64,000 nucleotides of DNA from the NCBI RefSeq assembly GCF_024385525.1, contig NZ_JANFLU010000004.1, positions 124,001 to 188,000 of the forward strand. The letters run 5' to 3'. Of the stretch, positions 26,177-35,120 are shown in pieces (position 1 is the first letter of the stretch; each line of letters begins with the position of its first letter). Origin of the DNA: Arthrobacter sp. zg-Y238. Its GTDB lineage: Bacteria; Actinomycetota; Actinomycetes; Actinomycetales; Micrococcaceae. Position numbers and translations under genes: made by a program. The notes beneath the pieces were generated by a model, which had not been told where the DNA came from, made no database searches, and was given only the letters and a program-made list of their open reading frames with translations.

Positions 26177-27568
26177 GTGCGCATTGCGGCGCGAAATGAA
26201 GGTTTGGCCCAGAACGGGCAGTCCGGTGTCTTGCCGCGGGTCCCGGCGGAGGCGCTGCTTCACAACGCCGTCAGGGCCCACGAGGCGCTCGGTGCCGGCA
26301 GCGGGTGGCTGGAACGGCTTAGGCCTTCCATCCGGGAGTCCTGGCAGCGTTCCCTGCAGCACCACTCGGACCCGGATGTTTCGCGTCCGGAGCTGGTGTT
26401 CGACGACGCCGCCCTGGACCGTTATCGTGCCGCGCACCCGCTCGCTGCCGTGATGCCGGTAATCCGCCGCCTGCTCGTGGAGCCCGGAGAGGACTCCGGG
26501 TTATTGGTGGCCGTAGGCGATGAACTGGGCCGCTTGCTCTGGGTCGACGGAGATGCCGTCCTGCGCCGCCGTGCGGAAGGCATGCTGTTTCTTCCCGGCG
26601 CGGATTGGTCAGAACGAACGGTCGGCACCAGTGCCCCCGGAACTGCCCTCGCCACAGGGTCAGACGTGCAGATTGCCGGACCGGAGCATTTCAGCCGGCT
26701 TGTTCACTCCTGGAGCTGCACCGCCGTACCGGTCCATGACCCGGATACCGGTTCCGTGCTGGGCGTTGTGGACGTCACCGGAGGCCCCGAAGCCGTCGCT
26801 CCGCATACGCTCGCCCTGGTCCGGGCAGCTGTCGCTGCCGCCGAGGCCCGGCTGCAGGTCCAGCGCCTGCAGGCCCGACGGGATACCCGTAACGGATCAT
26901 TCGCTGCCTCCGGAGCTCCGCTGCGCCGCCGCACCCGCCGGCCAGCCTCATTGCCCGCCAGTGACTTCACGGAGAGCCTGGAGCTGCTTGGCCGGGACCG
27001 GGCCGTCCTCCAGATCGGCGGCAGGTCGGTGGAACTCAGTTCCCGCCACGGCGAACTGCTGGCGGTGCTGGCGCTGCATCCGGGCGGGCTGACGGCGGAG
27101 GAGCTGGCCTCACTTGCCTACCCCGACGGCGGCCAGGCAGGTACCGTGCGGGCCGAGATGCTGCGGCTGCGCAATCTCATGGAAGCAGTGGCAGCTGGAA
27201 CCGAGCCGCTGGTCCCGCGCTCCCGCCCATACCGGCTGGCCCGCCCGCTGGAAGTGGACGCCGCGCAGGTCCTGCGGTTCCTGGAACACGGTGCCTACCG
27301 GCTGGCCCTGCGGAGGTACGGCGGACCGGTGCTGCCGCGCTCGGAAGCCCCCGCCCTCATCCGGCTGCGGACCGAGGTCTCCGCCGTTCTGCGCCAGGCG
27401 ATGCTGTCCGACGCCGGCGCCGACACCCTGCTCCAGTACCTGCACCTGCCGGAGGCAGAGCACGACGCCGAGGCCTGGCAGCTTGCCCTGCGCGTGCTTC
27501 CGCCGCGCTCGCCCCGCAGGGCCGCCGTCGTCGCGGCCTTGGAACGGATCGAACGCGACCTGGCCTAG
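26177..27568 (+). CDS. AcoR-like GAF regulator with SARP/BTAD-like C-terminal domain
   Basis: In this 463-residue protein the N-terminal region has the RPSIRESWQRSL motif and a GAF domain (about residues 95-215: GMLFLPGADWSERTVGTSAP, then SWSCTAVPVHD, then VLGVVDVTG), as in the sensor half of AcoR-type activators. The sigma-54 ATPase domain of AcoR is missing. Instead residues 265-463 look like a winged helix of the SARP type (VELSSRHGELLAVLALHPGGL, then EMLRLRNLME) followed by a short BTAD-like helical tail. It lies near an aldehyde dehydrogenase/adhP/DUF779 group, which it probably controls. The GTG start at 26177 is the likely one. Confidence 0.72.
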   Translation: MRIAARNEGLAQNGQSGVLPRVPAEALLHNAVRAHEALGAGSGWLERLRPSIRESWQRSLQHHSDPDVSRPELVFDDAALDRYRAAHPLAAVMPVIRRLLVEPGEDSGLLVAVGDELGRLLWVDGDAVLRRRAEGMLFLPGADWSERTVGTSAPGTALATGSDVQIAGPEHFSRLVHSWSCTAVPVHDPDTGSVLGVVDVTGGPEAVAPHTLALVRAAVAAAEARLQVQRLQARRDTRNGSFAASGAPLRRRTRRPASLPASDFTESLELLGRDRAVLQIGGRSVELSSRHGELLAVLALHPGGLTAEELASLAYPDGGQAGTVRAEMLRLRNLMEAVAAGTEPLVPRSRPYRLARPLEVDAAQVLRFLEHGAYRLALRRYGGPVLPRSEAPALIRLRTEVSAVLRQAMLSDAGADTLLQYLHLPEAEHDAEAWQLALRVLPPRSPRRAAVVAALERIERDLA

Positions 27569-27581
27569 GCAGCTTCCGGAG

Positions 27582-29264
27582 TTATCTCTCCTGCGTCGAC
27601 GACGTCGGCGACGACGGACCGGACCCGGAGCGTTTCGTGCTGCCGGAAGGCGCCTTGCCGTCCCCGGGACCCGCGGCCGGCCGAATCCGCAGGCTGCTGA
27701 GTAAACCGACCAGCAGGGCCGCCGCCGCTATCCAGCTTGCCAGTGACGCGCCGTCGGTCATTGCCTCCCTGGCCGCGTCGGCAATGAAGGCAGTCTGCGG
27801 ATCGGCCGCCAACTGCTGGATGCTCCCTCCCGAGGTTGCATTGACGGAATCCACCAGGCTGCCCAGCTGCGGAGCGTTTGCCGCCGTTTCCGCCGCTCGG
27901 TTTTCGGTCCCGGTGCGCAGCGTCGTGAAGAATGCGGTACCCAGAACGGCGATGCCGAGCGCTGAACCGGTCTGTCGTGCGGTGCTCTGGGTAGCTGACC
28001 CCTGTCCGCTCTTGGCTACCGGAACGTCGGCGAGGATCACCGAAGTCAACTGCGCCGTGGCCAGTCCCACACCCATTCCGTAAACGAGCAGGATCGGCGA
28101 CGTCAGCCACGCGTTGCTGTCCGGCCTGATCAACAGTGCCAGCGAGGCAATGGAAAGGATTTCCAGGCCCAGGCCTATCCGCACCACCACAACCGGACGG
28201 AAAACCTTGGCCAGGGCCGTTACCGCGCCGCTGGCAAGGAAGGAGCCCAGCGCCAGCGGAAGCAGGGCGAGGCCGGCCTCGAAAGCGCTGTAGCCGAGCA
28301 CATTCTGGAACCAGAGGGGCAGGGAAAGGATCAGGCCGAATTCGCCGAAACTGACGATCAGCGCCGTGACGTTGCCGTTGGCAAAGGACGGAATCCGAAA
28401 CAGCGAAAGGTCCAGGATGACGCCCTTGCCTGCGGCAGTCCGCGACCGTTCCAGCAGTACGAAGCGGAACAGTGCCACGGCGGCGAGAAGGAAGGACAGG
28501 GGAACGGGGGAGAGGGGCCCCACCTGGAACAAGGCACCCTCTGCGGGGGCCCACCAGCCGAAGCTGCGGCCTTCGATCAGCCCGAAAACCAGGGCACCAA
28601 AGCCCACGATGGATAGGAGTGCCCCGCCCAGGTCCAGCCGCTGCGCAGCAGACGTGATTTCCTCCCGTGACTCGGCCACAAACAGCAGCAGGCCGGCGAC
28701 AATCACCACGCCCACGGGGACATTGATCCCGAAGGCCCATCGCCAGCTGGCATGCTCCGTCAACCACCCGCCCAGCAACGGGCCGACGGCGGCCATCCCG
28801 CCGATCGTCGAACCCCACACAGCGAAGGCGATACCGCGTTCGCGTCCCTGGAAGTTCGCGTTGAGCAGGGCCAGGGTGGTGGGCAGGATCATCGACCCGC
28901 CGAAGCCCTGAACGGCCCGCCCGAGGATGAGGACGCCTCCGGAGGACGCGGCCGCGCAAAGCAGGCTGGCGGCCACGAAGATTACGACGCCGGTCAGCAT
29001 CACCCGCCGTCGACCCAACCGGTCCGCGAGCCGGCCCCACGTAAGAAGCAGGGCCGCGAAGAGCAGGGTATAGATTTCCTGGACCCATTGGATCTCGGTG
29101 CTGGAGATGCCCAGGTCCGCAACGATCGAGGGGATGGATACGGAAACGATAGTGGCGTCCATGATGATCATGGCCACGCCGAGACTGATGGCCAGCAGGC
29201 CCCACCAGCGGTAACGGACAAAGCGGTTGGGTGGAAGGGGATCGCTACCGGAACGATTGGCCAT
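27582..29264 (-). CDS. DHA2-type MFS multidrug exporter
   Basis: This 560-residue protein has about 14 membrane helices, as in the EmrB/QacA branch of the major facilitator superfamily. Landmarks are the early [46 protein letters not shown] (motif A) and [19 protein letters not shown] (motif C region). A large loop near residues 445-510 and a Ser/Gly-rich C-terminal tail follow. I choose the ATG ending at 29264 because AGGA lies 6 bases upstream; the longer reading frame to 29450 is not conserved-looking. It runs convergent with the GAF regulator (13-base gap) and divergent from the aldehyde dehydrogenase. Confidence 0.88.
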   Translation of the reverse strand: MANRSGSDPLPPNRFVRYRWWGLLAISLGVAMIIMDATIVSVSIPSIVADLGISSTEIQWVQEIYTLLFAALLLTWGRLADRLGRRRVMLTGVVIFVAASLLCAAASSGGVLILGRAVQGFGGSMILPTTLALLNANFQGRERGIAFAVWGSTIGGMAAVGPLLGGWLTEHASWRWAFGINVPVGVVIVAGLLLFVAESREEITSAAQRLDLGGALLSIVGFGALVFGLIEGRSFGWWAPAEGALFQVGPLSPVPLSFLLAAVALFRFVLLERSRTAAGKGVILDLSLFRIPSFANGNVTALIVSFGEFGLILSLPLWFQNVLGYSAFEAGLALLPLALGSFLASGAVTALAKVFRPVVVVRIGLGLEILSIASLALLIRPDSNAWLTSPILLVYGMGVGLATAQLTSVILADVPVAKSGQGSATQSTARQTGSALGIAVLGTAFFTTLRTGTENRAAETAANAPQLGSLVDSVNATSGGSIQQLAADPQTAFIADAAREAMTDGASLASWIAAAALLVGLLSSLRIRPAAGPGDGKAPSGSTKRSGSGPSSPTSSTQER

Positions 29265-29366
29265 ATGCCGTCCTGGGTTGATGGTGCCTGAGACGTTGTC
29301 CCACGACACGGTACGGCGGTGCGGCGGCAGTCTGCCAGTGGTGAAGGCCGCGGACGGCCAGGAAGA

Positions 29367-29385
29367 GTTGCAACCTGCTTGCAAC
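29367..29385. promoter_or_regulatory. candidate operator upstream of the aldehyde dehydrogenase gene
   Basis: A perfect 7-bp inverted repeat, GTTGCAA-N5-TTGCAAC, lies 66 bases before the ATG at 29452 in the divergent spacer between the exporter and the dehydrogenase. A further GTTGC half follows directly at 29386. The size and symmetry fit a dimeric regulator site; the GAF regulator is the nearest candidate. Confidence 0.55.
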
Positions 29386-29451
29386 GTTGCGCTCCGTATC
29401 CTCGGGGATGTCCGCAACCGACACCGACGTCGAACGCACAAGGAGCGCAAA

Positions 29452-30975
29452 ATGACCGTTTACGCACAACCAGGCACCGAAGGATCAAAAGTCACCTTCA
29501 AACCGCGCTACGACAACTGGATCGGCGGGGAATGGGTGGCGCCGGTCAAGGGGGAGTACTTCGAGAACGTTTCGCCGATTAACGGACGGGCATTCTGCGA
29601 AGTGGCCCGCGGTACATCTGCCGACATCGATCTCGCGCTGGACGCCGCCCACAAGGCAGCGGGTGCCTGGGGCAAGACGGCGGTAGCCGAACGGGCACTG
29701 GTCCTGACCCGCATCGCGGACCGGATCGAAGCCAATCTCGAAATGCTGGCCGTCGCCGAAACCTGGGACAACGGCAAACCGATCCGGGAAGTCCTGGCCG
29801 CGGACCTGCCGCTGGCCATTGACCACTTCCGCTACTTTGCCGGCGCTATCCGCGCCCAGGAGGGCGGCATCTCCCAGATCGATGACAACACCACCTCGTA
29901 CCACTTCCACGAGCCGCTGGGAGTTGTGGGACAGATCATTCCGTGGAACTTCCCCATCCTCATGGCCGTCTGGAAACTCGCTCCGGCGCTCGCCGCAGGC
30001 AACGCCATTGTGCTGAAGCCCGCTGAGCAGACGCCGACGTCGATCCTGGTCCTGATGGAACTCATCGCGGACCTGCTGCCGGCAGGCGTGCTGAACGTGG
30101 TGAACGGCTTCGGTGTGGAGGCAGGCAAACCCCTGGCATCCTCGAACCGGATCCGGAAGATCGCCTTCACAGGTGAGACCACCACGGGCCGGCTTATCAT
30201 GCAGTACGCCAGCCAGAACCTGATCCCGGTCACCCTCGAACTGGGCGGCAAGAGCCCGAACATCTTCTTCGCCGACGTCGCCGCTGCCGATGACTCGTTC
30301 TACGACAAGGCACTCGAAGGCTTCAACATGTTCGCCCTGAACCAGGGCGAGGTCTGCACCTGCCCGTCCCGCGCACTGGTCCAGGACTCCATGTATGACT
30401 CCTTCATGGCGGACGCACTGGCCCGCACGGCACAGATGATTCAGGGCAATCCCCTCGATACCAACACCATGGTGGGTGCACAGGCGTCCAACGACCAGTT
30501 GGAGAAGATCCTCTCCTACCTGGATATCGGCAAGCAGGAGGGCGCACGGGTCCTCGCCGGAGGCGAGCGCGCCCACTTCGACGGCGACCTTGCCGGGGGC
30601 TTCTACGTCCAGCCCACCGTCTTCGAGGGCACCAACAACATGCGCATCTTCCAGGAGGAAATCTTCGGTCCGGTGGTTTCCGTGACCCGGTTCTCCGATT
30701 ACGGGGAGGCCATGGCCATCGCCAACGACACCTTGTACGGCCTTGGTGCCGGTGTATGGTCCCGGGACGGCAACACCGCCTACCGGGCCGGACGCGACAT
30801 CCAGGCCGGCCGGGTATGGGTGAACAATTACCACGCATATCCCGCCCATTCCGCTTTCGGCGGCTACAAGTCCTCCGGCATCGGCCGCGAGAACCATGCC
30901 ATGATGCTGGACCACTACCAGCAGACCAAGAACCTGCTGGTCAGCTACGCCGAAAACAAGCAGGGGTTCTTCTAA
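29452..30975 (+). CDS. exaC: acetaldehyde-type NAD-dependent aldehyde dehydrogenase
   Basis: This 507-residue aldehyde dehydrogenase has [22 protein letters not shown] for the cofactor, [17 protein letters not shown] with the general-base Glu, and the catalytic Cys in [17 protein letters not shown]. The CTCPSR context and the MTVYAQPG opening are those of the ExaC/AcoD/AldA branch that oxidises acetaldehyde and other short aldehydes. The ATG at 29452 has the ribosome site AAGGAG. It is followed by adhP and a DUF779 gene, a recurrent trio in soil actinobacteria and proteobacteria. Together they would take an alcohol to the acid. Confidence 0.9.
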   Translation: MTVYAQPGTEGSKVTFKPRYDNWIGGEWVAPVKGEYFENVSPINGRAFCEVARGTSADIDLALDAAHKAAGAWGKTAVAERALVLTRIADRIEANLEMLAVAETWDNGKPIREVLAADLPLAIDHFRYFAGAIRAQEGGISQIDDNTTSYHFHEPLGVVGQIIPWNFPILMAVWKLAPALAAGNAIVLKPAEQTPTSILVLMELIADLLPAGVLNVVNGFGVEAGKPLASSNRIRKIAFTGETTTGRLIMQYASQNLIPVTLELGGKSPNIFFADVAAADDSFYDKALEGFNMFALNQGEVCTCPSRALVQDSMYDSFMADALARTAQMIQGNPLDTNTMVGAQASNDQLEKILSYLDIGKQEGARVLAGGERAHFDGDLAGGFYVQPTVFEGTNNMRIFQEEIFGPVVSVTRFSDYGEAMAIANDTLYGLGAGVWSRDGNTAYRAGRDIQAGRVWVNNYHAYPAHSAFGGYKSSGIGRENHAMMLDHYQQTKNLLVSYAENKQGFF

Positions 30976-31057
30976 GCGGTCCCCGGACCTGCCTAGGCTT
31001 GGGTGTCACTCACTTTCCACTGGAACTTCCCTAGACCGCTGATGGAACGAGGACCCC

Positions 31058-32077
31058 ATGGCCAGCATGCAGGCAGCAGTAGTGAACCAACTCGGTGAAG
31101 GCCTCTCCATCGAGGAAATGGCGGTGCTTGAACCAGGTCCGGGCCAGGCGCTCGTCAAGCTGGTGGCATCGGGTGTATGCCATACGGATCTGCATGCCGC
31201 AGACGGTGACTGGCCCGTGAAGCCGACTCCGCCGTTCATCCCCGGCCATGAGGGCGTAGGTGAGGTGGTGCAGGTCGGTGAAGGGGTCACCGACCTGCAC
31301 CCGGGCGACATGGTGGGCAATGCCTGGCTCGCCTACGCCTGCGGTGTATGCGAGTACTGCCGGACCGGCTGGGAAACCCTGTGTGAGCAGCAGAAGAACA
31401 GTGGTTACTCCGTGGACGGCTCCTTCGGCCAGTACATGCTGGTGGATGCGCGTTTTGCGGCGCGCATTCCTGAAGGGGCCGATCCGCAGGAAATTGCTCC
31501 CGTCCTCTGCGCAGGCGTCACGGTCTACAAAGGACTGAAAGTCAGCGAGGCACGGCCCGGTCAGTGGGTCGTCATCTCCGGCATAGGCGGGCTGGGACAC
31601 GTGGCAGTGCAGTATGCCATTGCCATGGGACTGCGCGTCGCCGCCGTGGATATCGCAGATGACAAGCTGGAGCTGGCCACGAGGTACGGAGCCGAGGTTG
31701 TGGTCAATGCGCGCAACGAGGACCCGGCGGAGGTTATCCAGGAAAAGATCGGCGGTGCGCACGCAGTACTTGTCACCGCGGTGCATCCGACAGCCTTTGG
31801 ACAGGCCATCGGCATGGCCCGGCGCGGGGGAACGATTGTGTTTGTCGGGTTGCCGCCGGGGGACTTCCCGGCCCCGATCTTTGACACTGTGCTTAAGGGC
31901 CTCACCATCCGGGGGTCGATCGTGGGTACCCGCCAGGACCTGGCGGAGGCAATCGACTTCTACGACCGCGGACTGATCCACCCCAACATCAGCGTCCGCA
32001 GCCTGGAAGAGATTAATGACGTGATGACTGAACTCCGAGAAGGCCGCGTCGATGGCCGTGTGGTGATTGGATACTGA
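31058..32077 (+). CDS. adhP: zinc-dependent alcohol dehydrogenase AdhP
   Basis: This 339-residue medium-chain dehydrogenase of the AdhP (ethanol/propanol-preferring) type has the catalytic zinc ligands in SGVCHTDLHAADGDW and PGHEGVGEVVQVG. The four structural-zinc cysteines lie in the CGVCEYCRTGWETLC stretch, and the NAD motif is ISGIGGLGHVAVQYA. The LPPGDFPAPIFDTVL and IRGSIVGTRQDLAEA segments are typical of AdhP. A GAGGA ribosome site precedes the ATG. It lies 82 bases after the aldehyde dehydrogenase and its stop codon overlaps the start of the DUF779 gene. Confidence 0.92.
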   Translation: MASMQAAVVNQLGEGLSIEEMAVLEPGPGQALVKLVASGVCHTDLHAADGDWPVKPTPPFIPGHEGVGEVVQVGEGVTDLHPGDMVGNAWLAYACGVCEYCRTGWETLCEQQKNSGYSVDGSFGQYMLVDARFAARIPEGADPQEIAPVLCAGVTVYKGLKVSEARPGQWVVISGIGGLGHVAVQYAIAMGLRVAAVDIADDKLELATRYGAEVVVNARNEDPAEVIQEKIGGAHAVLVTAVHPTAFGQAIGMARRGGTIVFVGLPPGDFPAPIFDTVLKGLTIRGSIVGTRQDLAEAIDFYDRGLIHPNISVRSLEEINDVMTELREGRVDGRVVIGY

Positions 32078-32472
32078 TGGATTCTTCGCTTGCTTCCCCG
32101 CTGGATGCGGCTGCCGCACTGCCCGGGGAGACTTTCTCCCGGGTGGCGCTGACGCCGCAGGCACAAGCCCTGCTGCTGCAGCTACGGCCCATCCACGGTG
32201 CGCTGATGTTTCACCAATCCGGAGGCTGCTGTGACGGGTCCTCACCCATGTGCTTCCCGAAGGGGGAGTTTCTCACTTCAGATGCCGATGTCCTTCTGGG
32301 GGTTTTCGACCTGGCGGGCGAGGAATTGGAGTTCTGGATGTCGCGTGAACAGTTTGAGTACTGGAAGCACACCCATCTGACCGTGGATGTTGTCTCCGGA
32401 CGGGGAAGTGGGTTTTCCGTGGAAGCCCCTGAGGGTAAACGCTTCCTTATCCGGTCCCGTCTGCTTGACTAG
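32077..32472 (+). CDS. DUF779 family protein
   Basis: This 131-residue protein has the DUF779 landmarks: MFHQSGGCCDGSSPMCF with a CC pair and further Cys, then LGVFDLAGEELEFWMSREQFEYWKHT and a C-terminal GSGFSVEAPEGKRFLIRSR. The family is small, often sits next to aldehyde dehydrogenase genes, and has no agreed function. The conserved cysteines suggest metal binding or redox sensing, which is inference. Its ATG overlaps the adhP stop codon (TGATG), so it is translated together with adhP. Confidence 0.85.
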   Translation: MDSSLASPLDAAAALPGETFSRVALTPQAQALLLQLRPIHGALMFHQSGGCCDGSSPMCFPKGEFLTSDADVLLGVFDLAGEELEFWMSREQFEYWKHTHLTVDVVSGRGSGFSVEAPEGKRFLIRSRLLD

Positions 32473-32494
32473 GATCCAAATAGTAAGCTGACTG

Positions 32495-32522
32495 TTGAAC
32501 CTGCCGTTTTGAACGGTAGGGT
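32495..32522 (+). promoter_or_regulatory. candidate promoter of the YtxH-like gene
   Basis: TTGAAC and TAGGGT are separated by 16 bases, a fair vegetative promoter pattern, 53 bases before the ATG at 32575. The spacer also forms a small hairpin (CTGCCGTT / AACGGTAG). Confidence 0.4.
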
Positions 32523-32574
32523 GCAGTGGACGGAACTTATCAAGGCCCCGTGAGGGCAGGAGAAGAGGAAGACC

Positions 32575-32946
32575 ATGGTAAAGAAGTTTGTATTTCTGGC
32601 GGGCGCGGGTGTTGGCTACCTGGTTGGTTCCAAGGGCGGCCGCGAAAAGCTGATGCAGCTTTGGAATGACCCGAAGGTGCAGGAAACCGTTTCCCACGGC
32701 ACCGATTGGGCGAAGGAAAAGGCGCCGGGCCTGCAGGACAAGGTTACGGGCGTCGCCAAGGATGCCGCCTCCAAGGTCACCGGTTCCAGCAGTGGATCCG
32801 GCTCTTCCGGCAGCACCGGATCCGGCTCCGCCGGGTCCACCGCGAGCACCGGTTCTTCCGCTGCCGGCAGCACGGGAACCAATGGTTCCTACACCTCCGG
32901 CGGCGAGCAGAAGATGTCTCCGGCTGAACCGCAGCCCGAGGCATAA
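32575..32946 (+). CDS. YtxH-like small protein with Ser/Gly-rich tail
   Basis: This 123-residue protein starts with a short hydrophobic helix, KKFVFLAGAGVGYLVGSKGG, as in YtxH-domain proteins. A charged amphipathic stretch follows (REKLMQLWNDPKVQETVSHG, then AKEKAPGLQDKVTGVAKDA). The last 55 residues are nearly all Ser, Gly, Thr and Ala, ending with an acidic Pro-rich tail. It is likely membrane-associated. Similar proteins occur widely in actinobacteria without a proven role; general stress is often suggested. It stands alone with its own promoter candidate and terminator. Confidence 0.7.
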   Translation: MVKKFVFLAGAGVGYLVGSKGGREKLMQLWNDPKVQETVSHGTDWAKEKAPGLQDKVTGVAKDAASKVTGSSSGSGSSGSTGSGSAGSTASTGSSAAGSTGTNGSYTSGGEQKMSPAEPQPEA

Positions 32947-32964
32947 CCGCAAAGAGCAAGAGAG

Positions 32965-33006
32965 GCACCGGACAGGTAGGCGAAGGCCTGCTTGTCCGGT
33001 GCTTTT
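32965..33006 (+). terminator. intrinsic terminator of the YtxH-like gene
   Basis: GCACCGGACA pairs with TGTCCGGTGC across an 18-base region that can pair partly itself, followed by TTTTC. It begins 18 bases after the stop codon. Confidence 0.75.
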
Positions 33007-33045
33007 CTGTGCCCCTTGCCCGCCGTGCAAACTTGCACCTAGTGT

Positions 33046-33672
33046 ATGGGCGTGGCAGCAGGAGAAACGGCCGCCCCTTCACGGCGGGAGCGGAACAAAT
33101 CGGTGACACGCGCAGCCATCGCTGCGGCTGCCCTCAGCCTGGTCCGCAGTAACGGACCGGGCAATTTCACGGTCGACGACATCGCGGAGCGGGCCGGTGT
33201 CTCCCGCAGGACGTTCTTCAACTATTTTTCCAGTATTGAAGCATCGCTCACGGTGGCCATGGAAGGCTTCCTGGAAACCGTGCTGGGCCAGTTTGAGTTA
33301 CGGCCGCAGGACGAAAACGTCGTGGAGTCCATGCTGCAGGCACTGACTGCGCCGGCGGATCCGGAGCGGCTGGCGGTGACCGCCGAGCTTTACGCCATTG
33401 CCCAGGACAACCCGGAAATGATGCGGTTCCAGCTCGAGGCCTGGAACCGGGCGGAACAGCGCATTGTCTCTTCCATCCGGCAGCGACTGGGTGATGCCGC
33501 CGATCCCTTTTACATCTCCTGCCTGGTCGGATCTGTGCTGACCTGCGGACGCAGTGCGTTTGCGCAGTGGGAACGGCGCACGCAGGGCGCAATCAACCCG
33601 GAGTCACTCAAGCTGCTGGAAGAACTGTTTGCTGAAGCGATTGGTTTCCTCCGCAACGGATTCAATCGTTAG
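33046..33672 (+). CDS. TetR/AcrR-family regulator
   Basis: This 208-residue regulator has an N-terminal TetR helix-turn-helix: TRAAIAAAALSLVRSNGPGN, then FTVDDIAERAGVSRRTFFNYF (residues about 22-65), with the usual FFNYFxS ending of the recognition helix. The C-terminal all-alpha ligand domain is of normal size. The ATG at 33046 is used; a GTG two codons later is possible. No clear target gene is adjacent, since the neighbours are a YtxH-like gene and, after a 269-base empty spacer, a DUF4193 gene. Confidence 0.88.
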   Translation: MGVAAGETAAPSRRERNKSVTRAAIAAAALSLVRSNGPGNFTVDDIAERAGVSRRTFFNYFSSIEASLTVAMEGFLETVLGQFELRPQDENVVESMLQALTAPADPERLAVTAELYAIAQDNPEMMRFQLEAWNRAEQRIVSSIRQRLGDAADPFYISCLVGSVLTCGRSAFAQWERRTQGAINPESLKLLEELFAEAIGFLRNGFNR

Positions 33673-33941
33673 CGACTCCCGCCGAAAAAGCGGAACCTGC
33701 ACGGCTGGATGCACGTTGAGGTAGGGAAGGGCGCTCAGAGGACCGCACCGGGACCCCCGATGGGCTTCCGGTCGCAGCGCGCGTTACGGTAGCCGTGGAA
33801 CCGGGTGCCACGTCCGAAGAAAGAAAGTTGCAACTGAACGGTCCACGGGAATAGTACGCAACCGTACATCCGTTATGTTCGGCTAGTATCGAGTGCCCCG
33901 GAAACAAACACAACTACGGATTTGGAGTGTGAGCCGAGAAA

Positions 33942-34241
33942 ATGGCTACAGATTATGACGCGCCGCGCAAGACTGAGGAAGAAGCCGGACCGGCTTCTAT
34001 CGAAGAGCTTCAGGCACGGCGCAGCGACAAGCAGTCTGCCGTAGTTGACGTGGACGAGACCGAGGCGGCTGAAGGATTTGAACTGCCCGGCGCAGACCTG
34101 TCCGGTGAAGAACTGCTTGTCCGCGTCGTGCCGCCGCAGGAAGACGAGTTCACCTGCAACTCCTGCTTCCTGGTCCGCCACCGCTCCCAGCTGGCCGTCG
34201 AAAAGAACGGCCTGGCCTACTGCAAGGACTGTGAAGGATAA
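33942..34241 (+). CDS. DUF4193 family protein (probable zinc-binding)
   Basis: This 99-residue actinobacteria-specific protein begins MATDYDAPRK and ends with a treble-clef-like pattern, FTCNSCFLVRHRSQLAVEK followed by YCKDCEG, i.e. two CxxC pairs 20 residues apart, which should bind one zinc ion. The N-terminal half is acidic and probably disordered. This family is conserved as a single gene in actinobacteria, and its role is not established. The preceding 269 bases (33673-33941) hold no gene I can support; TAGTAT at 33884-33889 may be its -10 box. Confidence 0.85.
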   Translation: MATDYDAPRKTEEEAGPASIEELQARRSDKQSAVVDVDETEAAEGFELPGADLSGEELLVRVVPPQEDEFTCNSCFLVRHRSQLAVEKNGLAYCKDCEG

Positions 34242-34322
34242 CTACCCGAAAACTCAGCCGTCGCACCATCCAAGGGTGCGGCGGCTGCCTGTTTAAGCCC
34301 GGCCCGGAGTAAGGACAGACGA

Positions 34323-34976
34323 ATGAGCGGAACGACGACGGCGGTCCTGCTGGCTGCCGGTGCCGGCACACGCCTTGGCCGCGGGCCCAAGGCACTGCTG
34401 CCCTTCCGCGGGCGGCCGCTGATTGAACATCAGGTGGAGGTGCTGCTGGCCGGCGGGTGCACCAAAGTGGTCGCGGTGCTGGGCGCCGGGAGCACGGAAA
34501 TCCTGGCCTCTGTTCGGCTGCAGGGCGCTGAACCAGTTGTTAATCCACAGTGGGAGCTGGGAATGGGCACCAGTTACCGGTGCGGGATCGTGGCGGCGCT
34601 GGCCCCGGAACCGGCAGCCGCGATCCTCGTGGCCCTGGTGGACCAGCCCGGCTTAACCCCGGCCGTAGTCTCGCGCGTCCTCGCGGCGGGGCGGCGCGGC
34701 AGAATCGCCGCCGCCGGCTACCGGGGGCCGGACGGCCGGTTGCGGCGCGGGCACCCTGTTCTGTTGGATGCTTCCCTGGCCTCGCGAAGCCTGGAACGGG
34801 ATGCGCGTTATTCAGGGGCTGAACTTGCAGGGGAAGGGAAGCCGGGAGCCGGTCCGGATTCCGGGGCGCGTGCGTTCCTGGCTGCCCACCCGGAACTCCT
34901 GGACGTCGTGGACTGTTCCGACCTGGCCGACGGGCGGGACGTGGACTGCGAAGCGGACCTTCCCCTGTTAGACTGA
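34323..34976 (+). CDS. MobA/MocA-like nucleotidyltransferase
   Basis: This 217-residue protein has an NTP-transferase fold with the N-terminal nucleotide motif VLLAAGAGTRLGRGPKALLPF, the second motif VALVDQPGLTPAVVSRVL with its metal-binding Asp, and the C-terminal DVVDCSDLADGRDVDCEADL ending (…VD…D.D). It most resembles MocA/MobA-type cytidylyl or guanylyl transferases acting on molybdopterin, or related sugar-phosphate enzymes. No molybdenum-cofactor gene is near, so the substrate stays open. Its stop codon directly abuts the manganese riboswitch of terC. Confidence 0.8.
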   Translation: MSGTTTAVLLAAGAGTRLGRGPKALLPFRGRPLIEHQVEVLLAGGCTKVVAVLGAGSTEILASVRLQGAEPVVNPQWELGMGTSYRCGIVAALAPEPAAAILVALVDQPGLTPAVVSRVLAAGRRGRIAAAGYRGPDGRLRRGHPVLLDASLASRSLERDARYSGAELAGEGKPGAGPDSGARAFLAAHPELLDVVDCSDLADGRDVDCEADLPLLD

Positions 34977-34980
34977 TTGC

Positions 34981-35108
34981 TTCGTAGGGGAGTATCCCAA
35001 AACGCAGATATCCGTCAACACGTGGAGCACCGACGCTCCGCCGGGTTCAGCGGCCAGCCTATTCAGGATGGCGGGAGAGACCTATGCTCCTTCGGCATAC
35101 CCTACGAA
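34981..35108 (+). promoter_or_regulatory. yybP-ykoY (Mn2+) riboswitch upstream of terC
   Basis: The leader has the two conserved internal-loop strands of this riboswitch class: GGGGAGTA at 34987 and GCGGGAGAGACCTATG ending near 35085. These are closed by a perfect P1 stem, TTCGTAGGG (34981-34989) with CCCTACGAA (35100-35108). A CGTCAACAC stretch and several internal hairpins lie between. The class is known to sense Mn2+ and to control Mn exporters of the TerC and MntP families. The ATG follows 12 bases after P1, so control may act on translation. Confidence 0.9.
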
Positions 35109-35120
35109 AGCAGATATTTC

